DNA from: JAPHTQ01 sp050299175
Lineage (GTDB): Bacteria > Pseudomonadota > Gammaproteobacteria > Thiohalomonadales > Thiohalomonadaceae
Direction: 5' to 3'
Assembly: GCA_050299175.1 (NCBI GenBank)
Contig: JBNKVM010000067.1
Coordinates: 77,671-141,670 of the forward strand
DNA length: 64,000 nt
The number at the start of each line of letters is the position of its first letter. The stretch's first letter is position 1. Positions 24,648-33,026 of this stretch are shown here, piece after piece. The position numbers were made by a program, and so were the translations under genes. The notes beneath the pieces were generated by a model. The model worked only from the letters and a program-made list of their open reading frames with translations, was not told the origin of the DNA and did not search any database.

Positions 24648-25706
24648 TTAGCCGAGTATTTCTTCCAATGCCGCCATTAATACGCTGTTTTCTTTCGGTT
24701 TTCCGATGGTGATTCGTAGATATTGTTCAATACGCGGTGCGCGGAAGTGGCGTACGATGATACTGCGTTCACGCAGTTTTTCCGCGAGCTTTGCCGCATC
24801 GTATTCCGGGTGCATGGCGAAGATGAAATTGGCTGCCGATGGCAGAATCTCAAAACCGAGCTCACTCATCTTCTGCGTGAGGTTCTCGCGCTCATCGATC
24901 ACTGCCTGGCGGGTACGATCAAAGTGTTCACGATCTTCCATCGCCGCTGTCGCGCCAGCGATGGCCAGGCGATCCAGCGGGTAGGAGTTGAAACTGTCCT
25001 TCACCCGTATCAGTCCCTGAATCAGATCGACATGCCCCATGGCGAAACCGACACGCAGTCCGGCAAGTGAACGTGACTTGGAAAAGGTTTGCGTCACCAG
25101 CAGGTTGGGATATTGGTTGATCAGCTTTGCCGCACTCTCACCACCGAAGTCGATGTAGGCTTCGTCGACAACCACCACTGAATCGGTGTTGTGCTTTAAC
25201 AGCCATTCAATATCGGTAAGCGGCAACAACATACCGGTCGGCGCATTGGGATTGGGGAAAATAATCCCGACATTTGGTTTTTGGTAATCGGCCACGCGCA
25301 GCTCAAATTTTTCCGTCAACGGCACAGCTTCATATTCGATGCCATATAGCGCGCAGTAGGACGGATAAAAACTGTAGGTGATGTCCGGGAACAACAATTT
25401 TCCCGGATGCTGGAACAGGCCATGAAAGATATGCGCCAGCACTTCGTCGGAGCCGTTACCGACAAAAATCTGTTCGCTATTTAAACCGTAATATTCGGCA
25501 ATCGCCTCGCGCAGTTTCAGACCCGTCGGTTCAGGATAGAGACGCAGGTCATCATTCACCTCTGCAGCAATCGCCGCCAACGCCTTCGGTGAGGGACCGT
25601 GAGGATTTTCGTTGGTGTTAAGTTTGATCAGGTTGTTGATCTTCGGCTGTTCACCCGGCACGTAGGGCGACAGTTCATGAACCACCGGACTCCAAAAACG
25701 GCTCAT
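24648..25706 (-). CDS. hisC: Histidinol-phosphate aminotransferase
   Basis: HisC is a PLP enzyme converting imidazole-acetol phosphate and glutamate to histidinol phosphate. The 352-residue product has the class I/II aminotransferase motifs NTNENPHGPSPKAL near the N-terminus, VGNGSDEVLAHIF, IIFPNPNAPTG, VVVDEAYIDFGG, and the PLP-lysine site QTFSKSRSLAGLRVGFA. It overlaps hisD by 4 bp and completes the hisG-hisD-hisC run downstream of murA. The Rhs locus begins 190 bp beyond its stop. Confidence 0.96.
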   Translation of the reverse strand: MSRFWSPVVHELSPYVPGEQPKINNLIKLNTNENPHGPSPKALAAIAAEVNDDLRLYPEPTGLKLREAIAEYYGLNSEQIFVGNGSDEVLAHIFHGLFQHPGKLLFPDITYSFYPSYCALYGIEYEAVPLTEKFELRVADYQKPNVGIIFPNPNAPTGMLLPLTDIEWLLKHNTDSVVVVDEAYIDFGGESAAKLINQYPNLLVTQTFSKSRSLAGLRVGFAMGHVDLIQGLIRVKDSFNSYPLDRLAIAGATAAMEDREHFDRTRQAVIDERENLTQKMSELGFEILPSAANFIFAMHPEYDAAKLAEKLRERSIIVRHFRAPRIEQYLRITIGKPKENSVLMAALEEILG

Positions 25707-27010
25707 GATTTAATGCGAAACTCGGCAGAACGGGCGTGTGCAGTCAGCCCTTCACCACGCGCCAGACACGATGCGGTCTTGCCCAGTTCGGATGAACCTT
25801 CAGGCGAACACATGATCAGGCTGGAACGTTTCTGGAAGTCGTAAACCCCCAGCGGCGAACTGAAACGTGCAGTGCGTGAGGTGGGCAACACGTGGTTGGG
25901 ACCGGCACAATAATCACCCAGCGCCTCGGCGGTGTAACGCCCCATGAAGATCGCACCGGCGTGTTTGATCTTTGGTGCCATCGCCAGCGGGTCTTCGACA
26001 GAGAGTTCCAGGTGTTCCGGGGCGATGAAGTTGGCCACTTCTACTGCCTCGTCCATATCTTTTACTTTGATCAATGCACCGCGATCACGCAGTGAGGTGG
26101 TGATGATTTCGCTGCGTTCCATGGTCGGTAATAATTTGTCGATGCTTGCGGCAACTTTATCGAGGAAACCGGCATCGGGAGAGACCAGGATCGACTGCGC
26201 GTCTTCGTCGTGTTCTGCCTGGGAGAAGAGGTCCATGGCGATCCAGTCGGGATCGGTCTTGCCGTCGCAAACCACCAGGATCTCGGAAGGTCCGGCGATC
26301 ATGTCGATACCGACAGTACCGAAGACCATCCCCTTCGCTGTAGCGACAAAGATGTTGCCGGGGCCGACGATCTTGTCGACCTTCGGCACCGTATCGGTAC
26401 CGTAGGCCAGCGCGGCAACCGCCTGGGCACCGCCGATGGCGAAGACTTTATCGACACCACAAACCGCAGCAGCAGCCAATACCAGTTCGTTCACTTCACC
26501 GTCCGGGGTCGGCACCACCATGATCAGTTCCTGCACCCCAGCGACCTTGGCTGGCAGCGCGTTCATCAGTACCGATGAGGGATAGGCGGCCTTGCCGCCG
26601 GGAACATACAGACCGGCGCGATCCAGCGGTGTCACCTGTTGGCCCAGCAATGTGCCGTCGGCCTCGGTGTAGGACCAGGACTCCTGCTTCTGTTTTTCGT
26701 GATACTGGGTCACCCGCTTGGCTGACAGCTCTAGCGCTTCGCGCTGTGCGGCGGGAATGTTTTTCAGTGCCTGCTGCAAACGATCCTGCGAAATCTCCAG
26801 TTCACTCATCGCGGTGGCGTTCATGCGATCGAAGCGGTTGGTGTATTCCAATACCGCCGCGTCACCGCGCTCACGTACCGCGGCGAGGATCTCGCGCACG
26901 ATACCGTTCACCTTGTCATCGGAGACCCCTTCCCAGGCCAGCTTGTTTTCCAGGGTGGACCAGAAGTCGTTGCTGGTCGTGTCGAGTCGGGTGATGTCAG
27001 CCATGGTCAT
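25703..27010 (-). CDS. hisD: Histidinol dehydrogenase
   Basis: HisD carries out the last two oxidations of histidine synthesis, histidinol to histidine, with NAD and zinc. The 435-residue length is standard. Visible signatures include GGKAAYPSSVLMNALPAKVA, the NAD-region VDKIVGPGNIFVATAKGMVF, DMIAGPSEILVV, FSQAEHDEDAQSILVS and the catalytic/zinc region APEHLEL with YCAGPNHVLPT. It lies between hisG (228 bp upstream, across a CACAGAG-type inverted repeat) and hisC (4-bp overlap). Confidence 0.97.
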   Translation of the reverse strand: MTMADITRLDTTSNDFWSTLENKLAWEGVSDDKVNGIVREILAAVRERGDAAVLEYTNRFDRMNATAMSELEISQDRLQQALKNIPAAQREALELSAKRVTQYHEKQKQESWSYTEADGTLLGQQVTPLDRAGLYVPGGKAAYPSSVLMNALPAKVAGVQELIMVVPTPDGEVNELVLAAAAVCGVDKVFAIGGAQAVAALAYGTDTVPKVDKIVGPGNIFVATAKGMVFGTVGIDMIAGPSEILVVCDGKTDPDWIAMDLFSQAEHDEDAQSILVSPDAGFLDKVAASIDKLLPTMERSEIITTSLRDRGALIKVKDMDEAVEVANFIAPEHLELSVEDPLAMAPKIKHAGAIFMGRYTAEALGDYCAGPNHVLPTSRTARFSSPLGVYDFQKRSSLIMCSPEGSSELGKTASCLARGEGLTAHARSAEFRIKS

Positions 27011-27057
27011 AAAATCCTGTCAAAATTCACTTACTGTAGTTTCGTCGTAAAAAACCA

Positions 27058-27204
27058 ATTTGCCACAGAGGACACAGAGATCACAGAGGAGAATTTCACT
27101 TCCCTTTCCCTAAATGTATGTAATGTTGGAAGTCTGGCACGCTGCCATTTGGCACGCCGGTCACCCGTCTGTTCTCAGTGACCTCTGTGTTCTCTGTGGC
27201 AAAA
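27058..27204. repeat. CACAGAG-type inverted repeat element between hisG and hisD
   Basis: The left arm, beginning TTTGCCACAGAGGACACAG, is matched by an inverted right arm, which on the other strand reads TTTTGCCACAGAGAACACAG; about 27 of 30 positions pair. Each arm holds 9-base direct repeats of the form CACAGAGnn. The 80-base centre has no coding potential. Similar CACAGAG arms are widespread in environmental bacterial genomes, as I recall, and are usually non-coding mobile remnants. It splits the his genes and may act as an RNA hairpin. Confidence 0.75.
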
Positions 27205-27238
27205 ATGAAGTTGCTCTTATGTGAAGAGGTTGAAGAAA

Positions 27239-27874
27239 TTACCGCTTCGCTACCGCCTCGGCGATGCGATCGATGAAGGTCTGTACCCGATCGTGTTTCA
27301 TCTTCAACGAGGCCTTGTTGACGATCAGCCGTGAGCTGATGTCGGCGATATGTTCCAGCGGCGCCAGACCGTTGGCCTTGAGAGTGTTGCCGGTGTCGAC
27401 CAGATCGACGATGCGATCCGCCAGCCCGACCAGCGGTGCCAGTTCCATCGAGCCGTAGAGTTTGATGATCTCCACCTGCTTGCCCTGGGCCGCGTAGTAA
27501 CGACGGGTGGAGTTGACGAATTTGGTGGCGATGCGCAGGCGGCCGCTCGGCTCAACATCGTCTTTCGGTCCGGCCACCATCAGACGGCAACGGGCAATGT
27601 TCAGATCCAGCGGCTCGTAGAGCCCTTCTCCGCCGTGCTCCATCAACACATCCTTGCCCGCCACGCCGAGGTCGGCGGCGCCGTATTCGACGAAGGTCGG
27701 CACGTCAGTGGCACGGATCACCACCAGCTTCACATCCTCCTGGTTGGTGTCGAGAATCAGCTTGCGGCTCTTTTCCGGATCGTCCAGCGGCTCGATACCG
27801 GCGTGGGCCAGCAGCGGCAGGGTGTCCTTGAAGATGCGCCCCTTGGAGAGGGCAATAGTCAGGGTATTACTCAC
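27239..27874 (-). CDS. hisG: ATP phosphoribosyltransferase, short form
   Basis: HisG joins ATP and PRPP in the first, feedback-controlled step of histidine synthesis. At 211 residues it is the short form (HisG-S), which lacks the C-terminal regulatory domain and needs the HisZ partner, not found here. Family motifs include LTIALSKGRIFKDTLPLL at the start, DVPTFVEYGAADLGVAGKDV, and ADRIVDLVDTGNTLKANGL near the PRPP loop. Its start overlaps the murA stop by 4 bp, so it follows murA on one transcript, an arrangement common in beta- and gammaproteobacteria. Confidence 0.96.
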   Translation of the reverse strand: MSNTLTIALSKGRIFKDTLPLLAHAGIEPLDDPEKSRKLILDTNQEDVKLVVIRATDVPTFVEYGAADLGVAGKDVLMEHGGEGLYEPLDLNIARCRLMVAGPKDDVEPSGRLRIATKFVNSTRRYYAAQGKQVEIIKLYGSMELAPLVGLADRIVDLVDTGNTLKANGLAPLEHIADISSRLIVNKASLKMKHDRVQTFIDRIAEAVAKR

Positions 27875-29175
27875 GGCATCACATCCAGCAGCACCGGCCC
27901 GTCATAGTGCATCTCCGGCACGCGGCGAATGCGCGCACCGAGCTGGGCCAGTTTCTCTTCAATACATTCGTAACCACGGTCGATGTGGTAGATGCGATCC
28001 ACCACGGTCTCGCCTTCGGCAACCAGACCGGCCAGTACCAGGCTGGCAGCGGCACGCAGATCGGTTGCCATCACCGGTGCGCCGGTCAAGCGTTCGATGC
28101 CGGTGGTAATAGCGATATTGCCGTCCAGATCGATCTTCGCTCCCATGCGCTGCAACTCCTGCACATGCATAAAGCGGTTTTCGAACACGGTTTCGATAAT
28201 GCGGCCACGGCCTTCGGCAATACAGTTGAGCGCGGTGAACTGCGCCTGCATGTCGGTGGGGAAATCGGGATAAGGTGCCGTCTCTAGATCCACTGCCTTG
28301 GGTCGCTTGCCGTGCATGTCGAGGCTGATCCAGTCCTTGCCGCACTCGATATCGGCACCTGCTTCACGCAGCTTTTCCAGTACGGAATCGAGCAAGTCGG
28401 GACGGGTATCCTTGAGCTTGACCTTACCACCGGTGATCGCCGCCGCCACCAGATAGGTACCGGTTTCGATACGATCCGGCAGTACGTTATAGGTACCGCC
28501 GTGCAGTCGCTCAACCCCTTCAATGGTCACGGTGTCGGTACCGGCACCGCTAATCTTGGCGCCGATACTGTTGAGGAAGTCAGCCAGATCCACCACCTCG
28601 GGTTCGCGGGCAGCGTTCTTGATCACCGTGGTGCCATCGGCAAGAGTGGCGGCGATCATCAGGTTCTCGGTACCGGTCACGGTCACCATTTCGGGTTTCA
28701 GTACGGCCCCTTTGAGACGACCGCCGTGAGTGGAAGCCTTGATGTAACCGTTTTCCACCTTGATGTCGGCGCCCATCGCACGCAGACCGTCGATATGGAT
28801 ATTGACCGGGCGCGAACCGATGGCACAACCACCGGGCAGGGAGACCTCCGCTTCACCGTGACGCGCCAGCAGCGGACCGAGCACCAGGATCGAGGCGCGC
28901 ATGGTGCGTACCAGTTCGTAGGGAGCGTAAAGCTCCTGAATCGTCGACGCGTGAACCTCGATGTTGAGCTTTTCGTCGATCACCAGCTCTACGCCCATGT
29001 TGCCCAGCAGCTCCATGGTGGTGGTGATGTCGTGCAGGTGCGGCACATTGCAGATGGTCACCGGCTCGTCGGCCACCAGGGTCGCAGCCAGGATCGGCAA
29101 GGCGGAATTTTTGGCGCCGGAAATACGGATCTCCCCGTTAAGGGTGGTGCCGCCGGTTATGATTAGTTTGTCCAT
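27871..29175 (-). CDS. murA: UDP-N-acetylglucosamine 1-carboxyvinyltransferase
   Basis: MurA transfers enolpyruvate from PEP to UDP-GlcNAc, the committed step of peptidoglycan synthesis and the target of fosfomycin. The ATG at 29175 gives 434 residues starting MDKLIITGG; an upstream start at 29217 would add 14 atypical residues. The catalytic cysteine is in SLPGGCAIGSRP near residue 116, so the enzyme should be of the fosfomycin-sensitive kind (Cys rather than Asp). Substrate-binding features ISGAKNSALPILAATL and ASILVLGPLLARHG are intact. It lies between ibaG and hisG. Confidence 0.97.
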   Translation of the reverse strand: MDKLIITGGTTLNGEIRISGAKNSALPILAATLVADEPVTICNVPHLHDITTTMELLGNMGVELVIDEKLNIEVHASTIQELYAPYELVRTMRASILVLGPLLARHGEAEVSLPGGCAIGSRPVNIHIDGLRAMGADIKVENGYIKASTHGGRLKGAVLKPEMVTVTGTENLMIAATLADGTTVIKNAAREPEVVDLADFLNSIGAKISGAGTDTVTIEGVERLHGGTYNVLPDRIETGTYLVAAAITGGKVKLKDTRPDLLDSVLEKLREAGADIECGKDWISLDMHGKRPKAVDLETAPYPDFPTDMQAQFTALNCIAEGRGRIIETVFENRFMHVQELQRMGAKIDLDGNIAITTGIERLTGAPVMATDLRAAASLVLAGLVAEGETVVDRIYHIDRGYECIEEKLAQLGARIRRVPEMHYDGPVLLDVMP

Positions 29176-29232
29176 ATTCCTCGTTGTGTCTGTCTCGCCG
29201 CTGTCCCATTCGGGCAACGTCGGCCGGGCGCC

Positions 29233-29487
29233 TCAGGAAAGCTGCAACTTGCTGGCAGTTTTCCACTCATCCGGTGTGTAGGCCTTGATGTTAATGGCGT
29301 GAATCTCGCCGGAGGTAATCTTGTCCCCCAGCGTGGCGAAGACCATCCGCTGTTCCTCCACCATCGATTTGCCTTCAAACTCTTTACTCACGACGATGAC
29401 GTCGAAATGGCTGCCGTCACCCGACACCTTCACCTCGTCGGCGGGGAGTCCCGCCTCGATCATCGCCTTGACCTCTTCTACTTGCAT
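29233..29487 (-). CDS. ibaG: BolA-family protein IbaG (YrbA)
   Basis: An 84-residue BolA-like protein. IbaG works with monothiol glutaredoxins in Fe-S metabolism and acid stress; in E. coli the gene sits between mlaB and murA, as here. The BolA core is seen in DGSHFDVIVVSKEFEGKSMV with the conserved region EEQRMVFATLGDKI, ending IHAINIKAYTPDEW. The length matches IbaG rather than the longer BolA. Confidence 0.94.
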   Translation of the reverse strand: MQVEEVKAMIEAGLPADEVKVSGDGSHFDVIVVSKEFEGKSMVEEQRMVFATLGDKITSGEIHAINIKAYTPDEWKTASKLQLS

Positions 29488-29556
29488 GGTCGCACCACGG
29501 AGAAATGAATCGGAAATGATACCGTTTGGGGCGTGAATATGTAAGCCTTGTCCCGC

Positions 29557-29874
29557 CTAACCCTCCAGCGGGATCAGCTGTTCCAGGTCGCTGGCCCGGG
29601 CGATCGCCAGCAGTTGCTCGGGCAGATGGCGGAAACGGATCTCCAGCCCCTGCTCCTTGCCCATGCGCAGCCACTGCATCAGCAGGGCCAGCCCGGCGCT
29701 GTCCGCGCGTTGCACCTCGCCCAGATCGAGGGTCAGTTTGCCACTGCCCTGAGACAGCAGCGGTCGGCTCTGCGCCAGCACCCGGGTCACGGTACTAAAG
29801 CTCAGATCACCACGCACGAGAAAAACACCTTCCCCGGCACTTTCGATCTGGGCAAGTGGCGTATCACTTGCCAC
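29557..29874 (-). CDS. mlaB: Phospholipid transport system STAS protein MlaB
   Basis: MlaB is the cytoplasmic STAS-domain subunit that stabilises the MlaFE ABC transporter. The 105-residue product has the STAS pattern GKLTLDLGEVQRADSAGLAL, the DSAG(L) turn being the classic landmark, then LLMQWLRMGKEQGLEI. Its start overlaps the mlaC stop. It is the last gene of the mlaFEDCB operon, followed by ibaG. Confidence 0.92.
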   Translation of the reverse strand: MASDTPLAQIESAGEGVFLVRGDLSFSTVTRVLAQSRPLLSQGSGKLTLDLGEVQRADSAGLALLMQWLRMGKEQGLEIRFRHLPEQLLAIARASDLEQLIPLEG

Positions 29875-30502
29875 CGTCAGACTCCTTGCCCTGATTCATC
29901 TCTTCCAGCTTGGCCAACAGTTTGGGAATGCCGCCCTGCTGCACCTCGCTGGCGAAGCTGCTGCGAAAGTTGGTCACCAGGCTGATGCCATCGACGCTGA
30001 TATCGTAGACCTTCCAGTTGCCCTGACGGTTGAGATAGAGGCTATAGTTGAGCGGGATATCCGCCGCGCCGCCATTTTGCACGATACGCGTCTTGACCGT
30101 GACTTTCTTGTCAGCCTCGCCTGCATGGAACGGCAGGAACTCGATCTTCTGATCGGTATACTCCAGCAACGCGGTGGAATAGGTGCGAACCAGCAGATTC
30201 TGGAACTGTGCGGTGAAGGCCTTCTGCTGCTCGGCATTGGCCTTGCGCCAGTTCTTACCCAGCACCCAGATCGACATTTTGTGGAAATCGAAATGGGGCA
30301 GGATCAGCTCTTCCACCAGTGGATAGATTTTGCCCTTGTCCTTTTGCAGTTCGGCCTTGTCCTTGCGCAGCCGCTCCAGCACTTTGTTGGTGGTATCAAT
30401 CACCATGCTCTCCGCTGGATGCTGTGACTTGGCGTGGAGCGGCAGTGCCACAGCGCTGGCCAGCAGGACGGCGCTCAGCCATGCGAAAGTGCGTTTCATC
30501 AT
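29864..30502 (-). CDS. mlaC: Periplasmic phospholipid-binding protein MlaC
   Basis: MlaC shuttles phospholipid between the outer-membrane MlaA complex and the inner-membrane MlaFEDB complex. The 212-residue product has a Sec signal (about 1-24, ending VALPLHA) and the Tol-Tol-Ttg2 fold: VEELILPHFDFHKMSIWVLG, FTAQFQNLLVRTYSTALLEY and the strand NWKVYDISVDGISLVTNFRS. It overlaps mlaD (4 bp) and mlaB. Confidence 0.95.
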   Translation of the reverse strand: MMKRTFAWLSAVLLASAVALPLHAKSQHPAESMVIDTTNKVLERLRKDKAELQKDKGKIYPLVEELILPHFDFHKMSIWVLGKNWRKANAEQQKAFTAQFQNLLVRTYSTALLEYTDQKIEFLPFHAGEADKKVTVKTRIVQNGGAADIPLNYSLYLNRQGNWKVYDISVDGISLVTNFRSSFASEVQQGGIPKLLAKLEEMNQGKESDGGK

Positions 30503-30972
30503 TTAGCCTCCCCTTCGGAAGTCTTACTGAAGAGGAACTGGCCGATCAACTGTTCAAGCACCAGTGCGGACTGGGTCAACATGAGCTCATCGCCCTCCTT
30601 CAACATCTCCATATCGCCACCCGGTTCCAGACCAATATACTGCTCACCGAGCAGACCGGCAGTGAAGATCGAAGCACTGGTATCCAGCGGCAACTCATTA
30701 TATTGATTGCTGATATTCAGGCTGACCACCGCCTGGAAGGTCTGGGGGTCGAAACCGATATTACTCACCCGGCCAACTCTCACCCCTGCCACGGTGACCG
30801 GGGAACGCACCTTCAGTCCGCCGATATTGTCGAACTTGGCGGTAACGGTATAGCCCTCGTCGCTGCTGACCACGGTGAGGTTGCTCACCTGCATGGCCAG
30901 CATAAACAGGGCGGCCATGCCCGCAGCGATGAACAGGCCGACCCAGATTTCAACAGTCCTGCTCTGCATCAT
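30499..30972 (-). CDS. mlaD: MCE-domain phospholipid transport protein MlaD
   Basis: MlaD is the inner-membrane-anchored MCE protein that forms a hexameric ring on top of MlaE and passes lipid to or from MlaC. From the ATG at 30972 (GGAG nine bases before) it has 157 residues: one N-terminal helix (VEIWVGLFIAAGMAALFMLA), then the MCE core FDNIGGLKVRSPVTVAGVRV and GLLGEQYIGLEPGG. A TTG at 30987 overlaps mlaE and is a less likely start. Confidence 0.95.
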   Translation of the reverse strand: MMQSRTVEIWVGLFIAAGMAALFMLAMQVSNLTVVSSDEGYTVTAKFDNIGGLKVRSPVTVAGVRVGRVSNIGFDPQTFQAVVSLNISNQYNELPLDTSASIFTAGLLGEQYIGLEPGGDMEMLKEGDELMLTQSALVLEQLIGQFLFSKTSEGEAK

Positions 30973-30973
30973 A

Positions 30974-31756
30974 TTAATTTTCTCCAAACATCAGTGCGGT
31001 GAGGATAAAGTCCAGCCCCAGTACCGCCAGGGAAGTGTGTACAACAGTGCGGGTAGTGGCACGGCTAACCCCTTCGGAGGTCGGCGTTGCATCGTACCCC
31101 TCGAAGATCGCTATCCAGCCCGCCACGACGCCAAATACCAAACTTTTGATGATGCCGTTGACGATGTCGTCCTGAAAATCGACACTGGACTGGATCTGCG
31201 ACCAGTAGGCCCCGTCGTCCACACCCAACAGGCCGACACCGACGAAGAAACCACCCAGCACACCGACGTAACTAAAGATCGCCGCCAGCAACGGCATGGA
31301 AACAAAACCGGCGAGGAAACGCGGCGAAAGCACTCGCTTGATCGGGTCAACCGCCATCATCTCCATGCCCGAAAGCTGTTCGGTGGCCTTCATCAGACCA
31401 ATCTCCGCGGTCAGCGCCGATCCGGCACGACCGGCAAACAGCAGCGCGGTGACCACCGGCCCCAGCTCACGTACCAGGCTCAGTGCCACCATCGTCCCCA
31501 GAGACTCTTCGGCACCGAAATCGGAAAGGGTGTTGTAACCCTGCAGACCGAGCACCATGCCGACGAACAGGCCGGAGACCAGAATGATCAGAATCGACAG
31601 TACGCCAACCGAGTAGATCTGTTGCACCAGCAACCGCGGACGCACCAGCACGCTGGGTATCCCGGTAATGATGTAATAAAAGAGTATGTGGCCACGCCCC
31701 AGACGCTCGAAAAAACTCAGACCGCTCTGACCCAACCGCTGCAACCAGTCCAGCAT
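30974..31756 (-). CDS. mlaE: ABC transporter permease MlaE
   Basis: MlaE is the membrane permease of the Mla phospholipid transporter. The 260-residue product has about five to six hydrophobic segments and the MlaE signatures LVREIGPV-like sequence (here LVRELGPVVTALLFAGRAGS), ALTAEIGLMKATEQLSGMEM and FVSMPLLAAIFSYVGVLGG. It overlaps mlaF by one base and mlaD begins two bases from its stop, so the operon is tightly coupled. Confidence 0.96.
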   Translation of the reverse strand: MLDWLQRLGQSGLSFFERLGRGHILFYYIITGIPSVLVRPRLLVQQIYSVGVLSILIILVSGLFVGMVLGLQGYNTLSDFGAEESLGTMVALSLVRELGPVVTALLFAGRAGSALTAEIGLMKATEQLSGMEMMAVDPIKRVLSPRFLAGFVSMPLLAAIFSYVGVLGGFFVGVGLLGVDDGAYWSQIQSSVDFQDDIVNGIIKSLVFGVVAGWIAIFEGYDATPTSEGVSRATTRTVVHTSLAVLGLDFILTALMFGEN

Positions 31757-32589
31757 CAGCGTCGCCCCCCCTCTTTACCCGCCAGCAGATCCTCAGCGTA
31801 ATCGGCTGCCTTGTAGTGAAACGGCACCGGGCCGTCGGGCAAACCATCGAGAAACTGCTTGGCCCACTCCGACTGGTTCGCACCACTCAAATGGTCCGGT
31901 GTGCCGTGGGCCACCACCTTGCCGTCGGAGAGCAGATAGACGTAATCGGAAATTGAAATGGTCTCCTGCACGTCATGGGAAACCACGATACTGGTCAGAC
32001 CCAGCGCACCGTTGAGCTGGCGGATCAGTTTCACCAGAACGCCCATGGAGATCGGGTCCTGACCGGTGAACGGCTCGTCATACATCACCATCATCGGGTC
32101 GAGAGCGATCGCCCGCGCCAGGGCCACCCGCCGTGCCATACCGCCAGATAATTCGCTAGGCATCAGGTGACGCGCACCACGCAGGCCCACCGCCTGCAAC
32201 TTCATCAGCACCAGATCGCGGATCATCGCTTCGGGCAGGTCGGTATGTTCACGCAGCGGAAAGGCGACGTTCTCGAACACATCGAGATCGGTCAGCAGCG
32301 CCCCGCTCTGGAACAGCAAACTCATCCGCTTGCGCAATTGATAGAGCCGGTCACGCGACAGCTTATGCACATCCTCGCCGTCGACCTCCACGGTTCCCTC
32401 ACCGGGACGCAACTGACCGCCGATCAGTTTCAACAGGGTCGTTTTACCCGTACCGCTGGGTCCCATGATCGCGGTCACCTTGCCGCGAGGGATATCCAGA
32501 TCGACCCCGTCGAAGATCATCCGTGAACCACGCGCAAAGCGCAGCCCGCGGATCTTCACCAGGGGTGATGAATCATCGTTTGGCATCAA
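31756..32589 (-). CDS. mlaF: ABC transporter ATPase MlaF
   Basis: MlaF powers the Mla retrograde phospholipid system. The 277-residue ATPase shows Walker A GPSGTGKTT (about residue 43), the signature LSGGMARRVALARAIA, Walker B MVMYDEPFTGQDP and the switch SHDVQETI. It is the first gene of the minus-strand operon mlaFEDCB-ibaG-murA-hisGDC. The 177-bp region to the divergent zinc-ribbon gene must hold promoters for both directions. Confidence 0.96.
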   Translation of the reverse strand: MMPNDDSSPLVKIRGLRFARGSRMIFDGVDLDIPRGKVTAIMGPSGTGKTTLLKLIGGQLRPGEGTVEVDGEDVHKLSRDRLYQLRKRMSLLFQSGALLTDLDVFENVAFPLREHTDLPEAMIRDLVLMKLQAVGLRGARHLMPSELSGGMARRVALARAIALDPMMVMYDEPFTGQDPISMGVLVKLIRQLNGALGLTSIVVSHDVQETISISDYVYLLSDGKVVAHGTPDHLSGANQSEWAKQFLDGLPDGPVPFHYKAADYAEDLLAGKEGGRR

Positions 32590-32665
32590 ACATCCTTTGT
32601 GCTGATATTCGCCGTCAGGTAAGGCACGGCAACGAATTGCGCCAGTGTTATGGAATCAGCGCCAC

Positions 32666-32679
32666 AGATCAACTGATCT
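32666..32679. promoter_or_regulatory. Short palindrome in the mlaF / zinc-ribbon divergent promoter region
   Basis: AGATCA and TGATCT around a 2-base centre lie midway between the two divergent genes. A possible -10 (TATAAC near 32709) for the plus-strand gene lies downstream. The symmetric site is short and the regulator unknown. Confidence 0.25.
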
Positions 32680-32766
32680 CACATGACCCGTGTGCCAAAT
32701 GCGCGCTAGTATAACGTTGGCCGTCACCGGCATGACCTGACATTTATCACACAAACGGGAGAAACC

Positions 32767-32952
32767 ATGGGCGAGGTCATTCACTTCAAAAAACCGAAGC
32801 CCAGCGAAAAGCACAAGGGTCGCTCCCTGTGTAAAAGTGGTTTCCACAAGTGGAAGGTGGACAAGGCCAAACCCTTCGACACCAAAACAGGCAAACTGGT
32901 CAGCCGTTATGTCTGCAGCCGTTGCGGCGCGATCAAAACCGAATCCCGTTAA
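32767..32952 (+). CDS. Small zinc-ribbon-like hypothetical protein
   Basis: A 61-residue basic protein that I do not know by name. It has four likely metal ligands, Cys22, His27, Cys50 and Cys53 (SLCKSGFHKW and CSRCGAIKTES), suggesting a single treble-clef or zinc-ribbon module; many Lys residues suggest nucleic-acid or ribosome contact. GGGAG lies a few bases before the ATG. It is the first gene of the plus-strand run, 74 bp ahead of mlaA, and may share its promoter. Confidence 0.75.
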   Translation: MGEVIHFKKPKPSEKHKGRSLCKSGFHKWKVDKAKPFDTKTGKLVSRYVCSRCGAIKTESR

Positions 32953-33026
32953 CCGCTACCTTGATCCGCTCCGCGTATCGAGAAGATAATCCTGCCCTGG
33001 ATAAAACAACCCCAACAAGGTCAGCT

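Noticed and set aside
27011..27238. Possible his leader attenuator
   Set aside because: There is no His-codon-rich peptide, the element lies inside the operon after hisG, and the structure is a CACAGAG-type repeat.
28312..29166. 284-residue plus-strand open frame over murA
   Set aside because: Antisense shadow of murA, with no start context and no recognisable domain.
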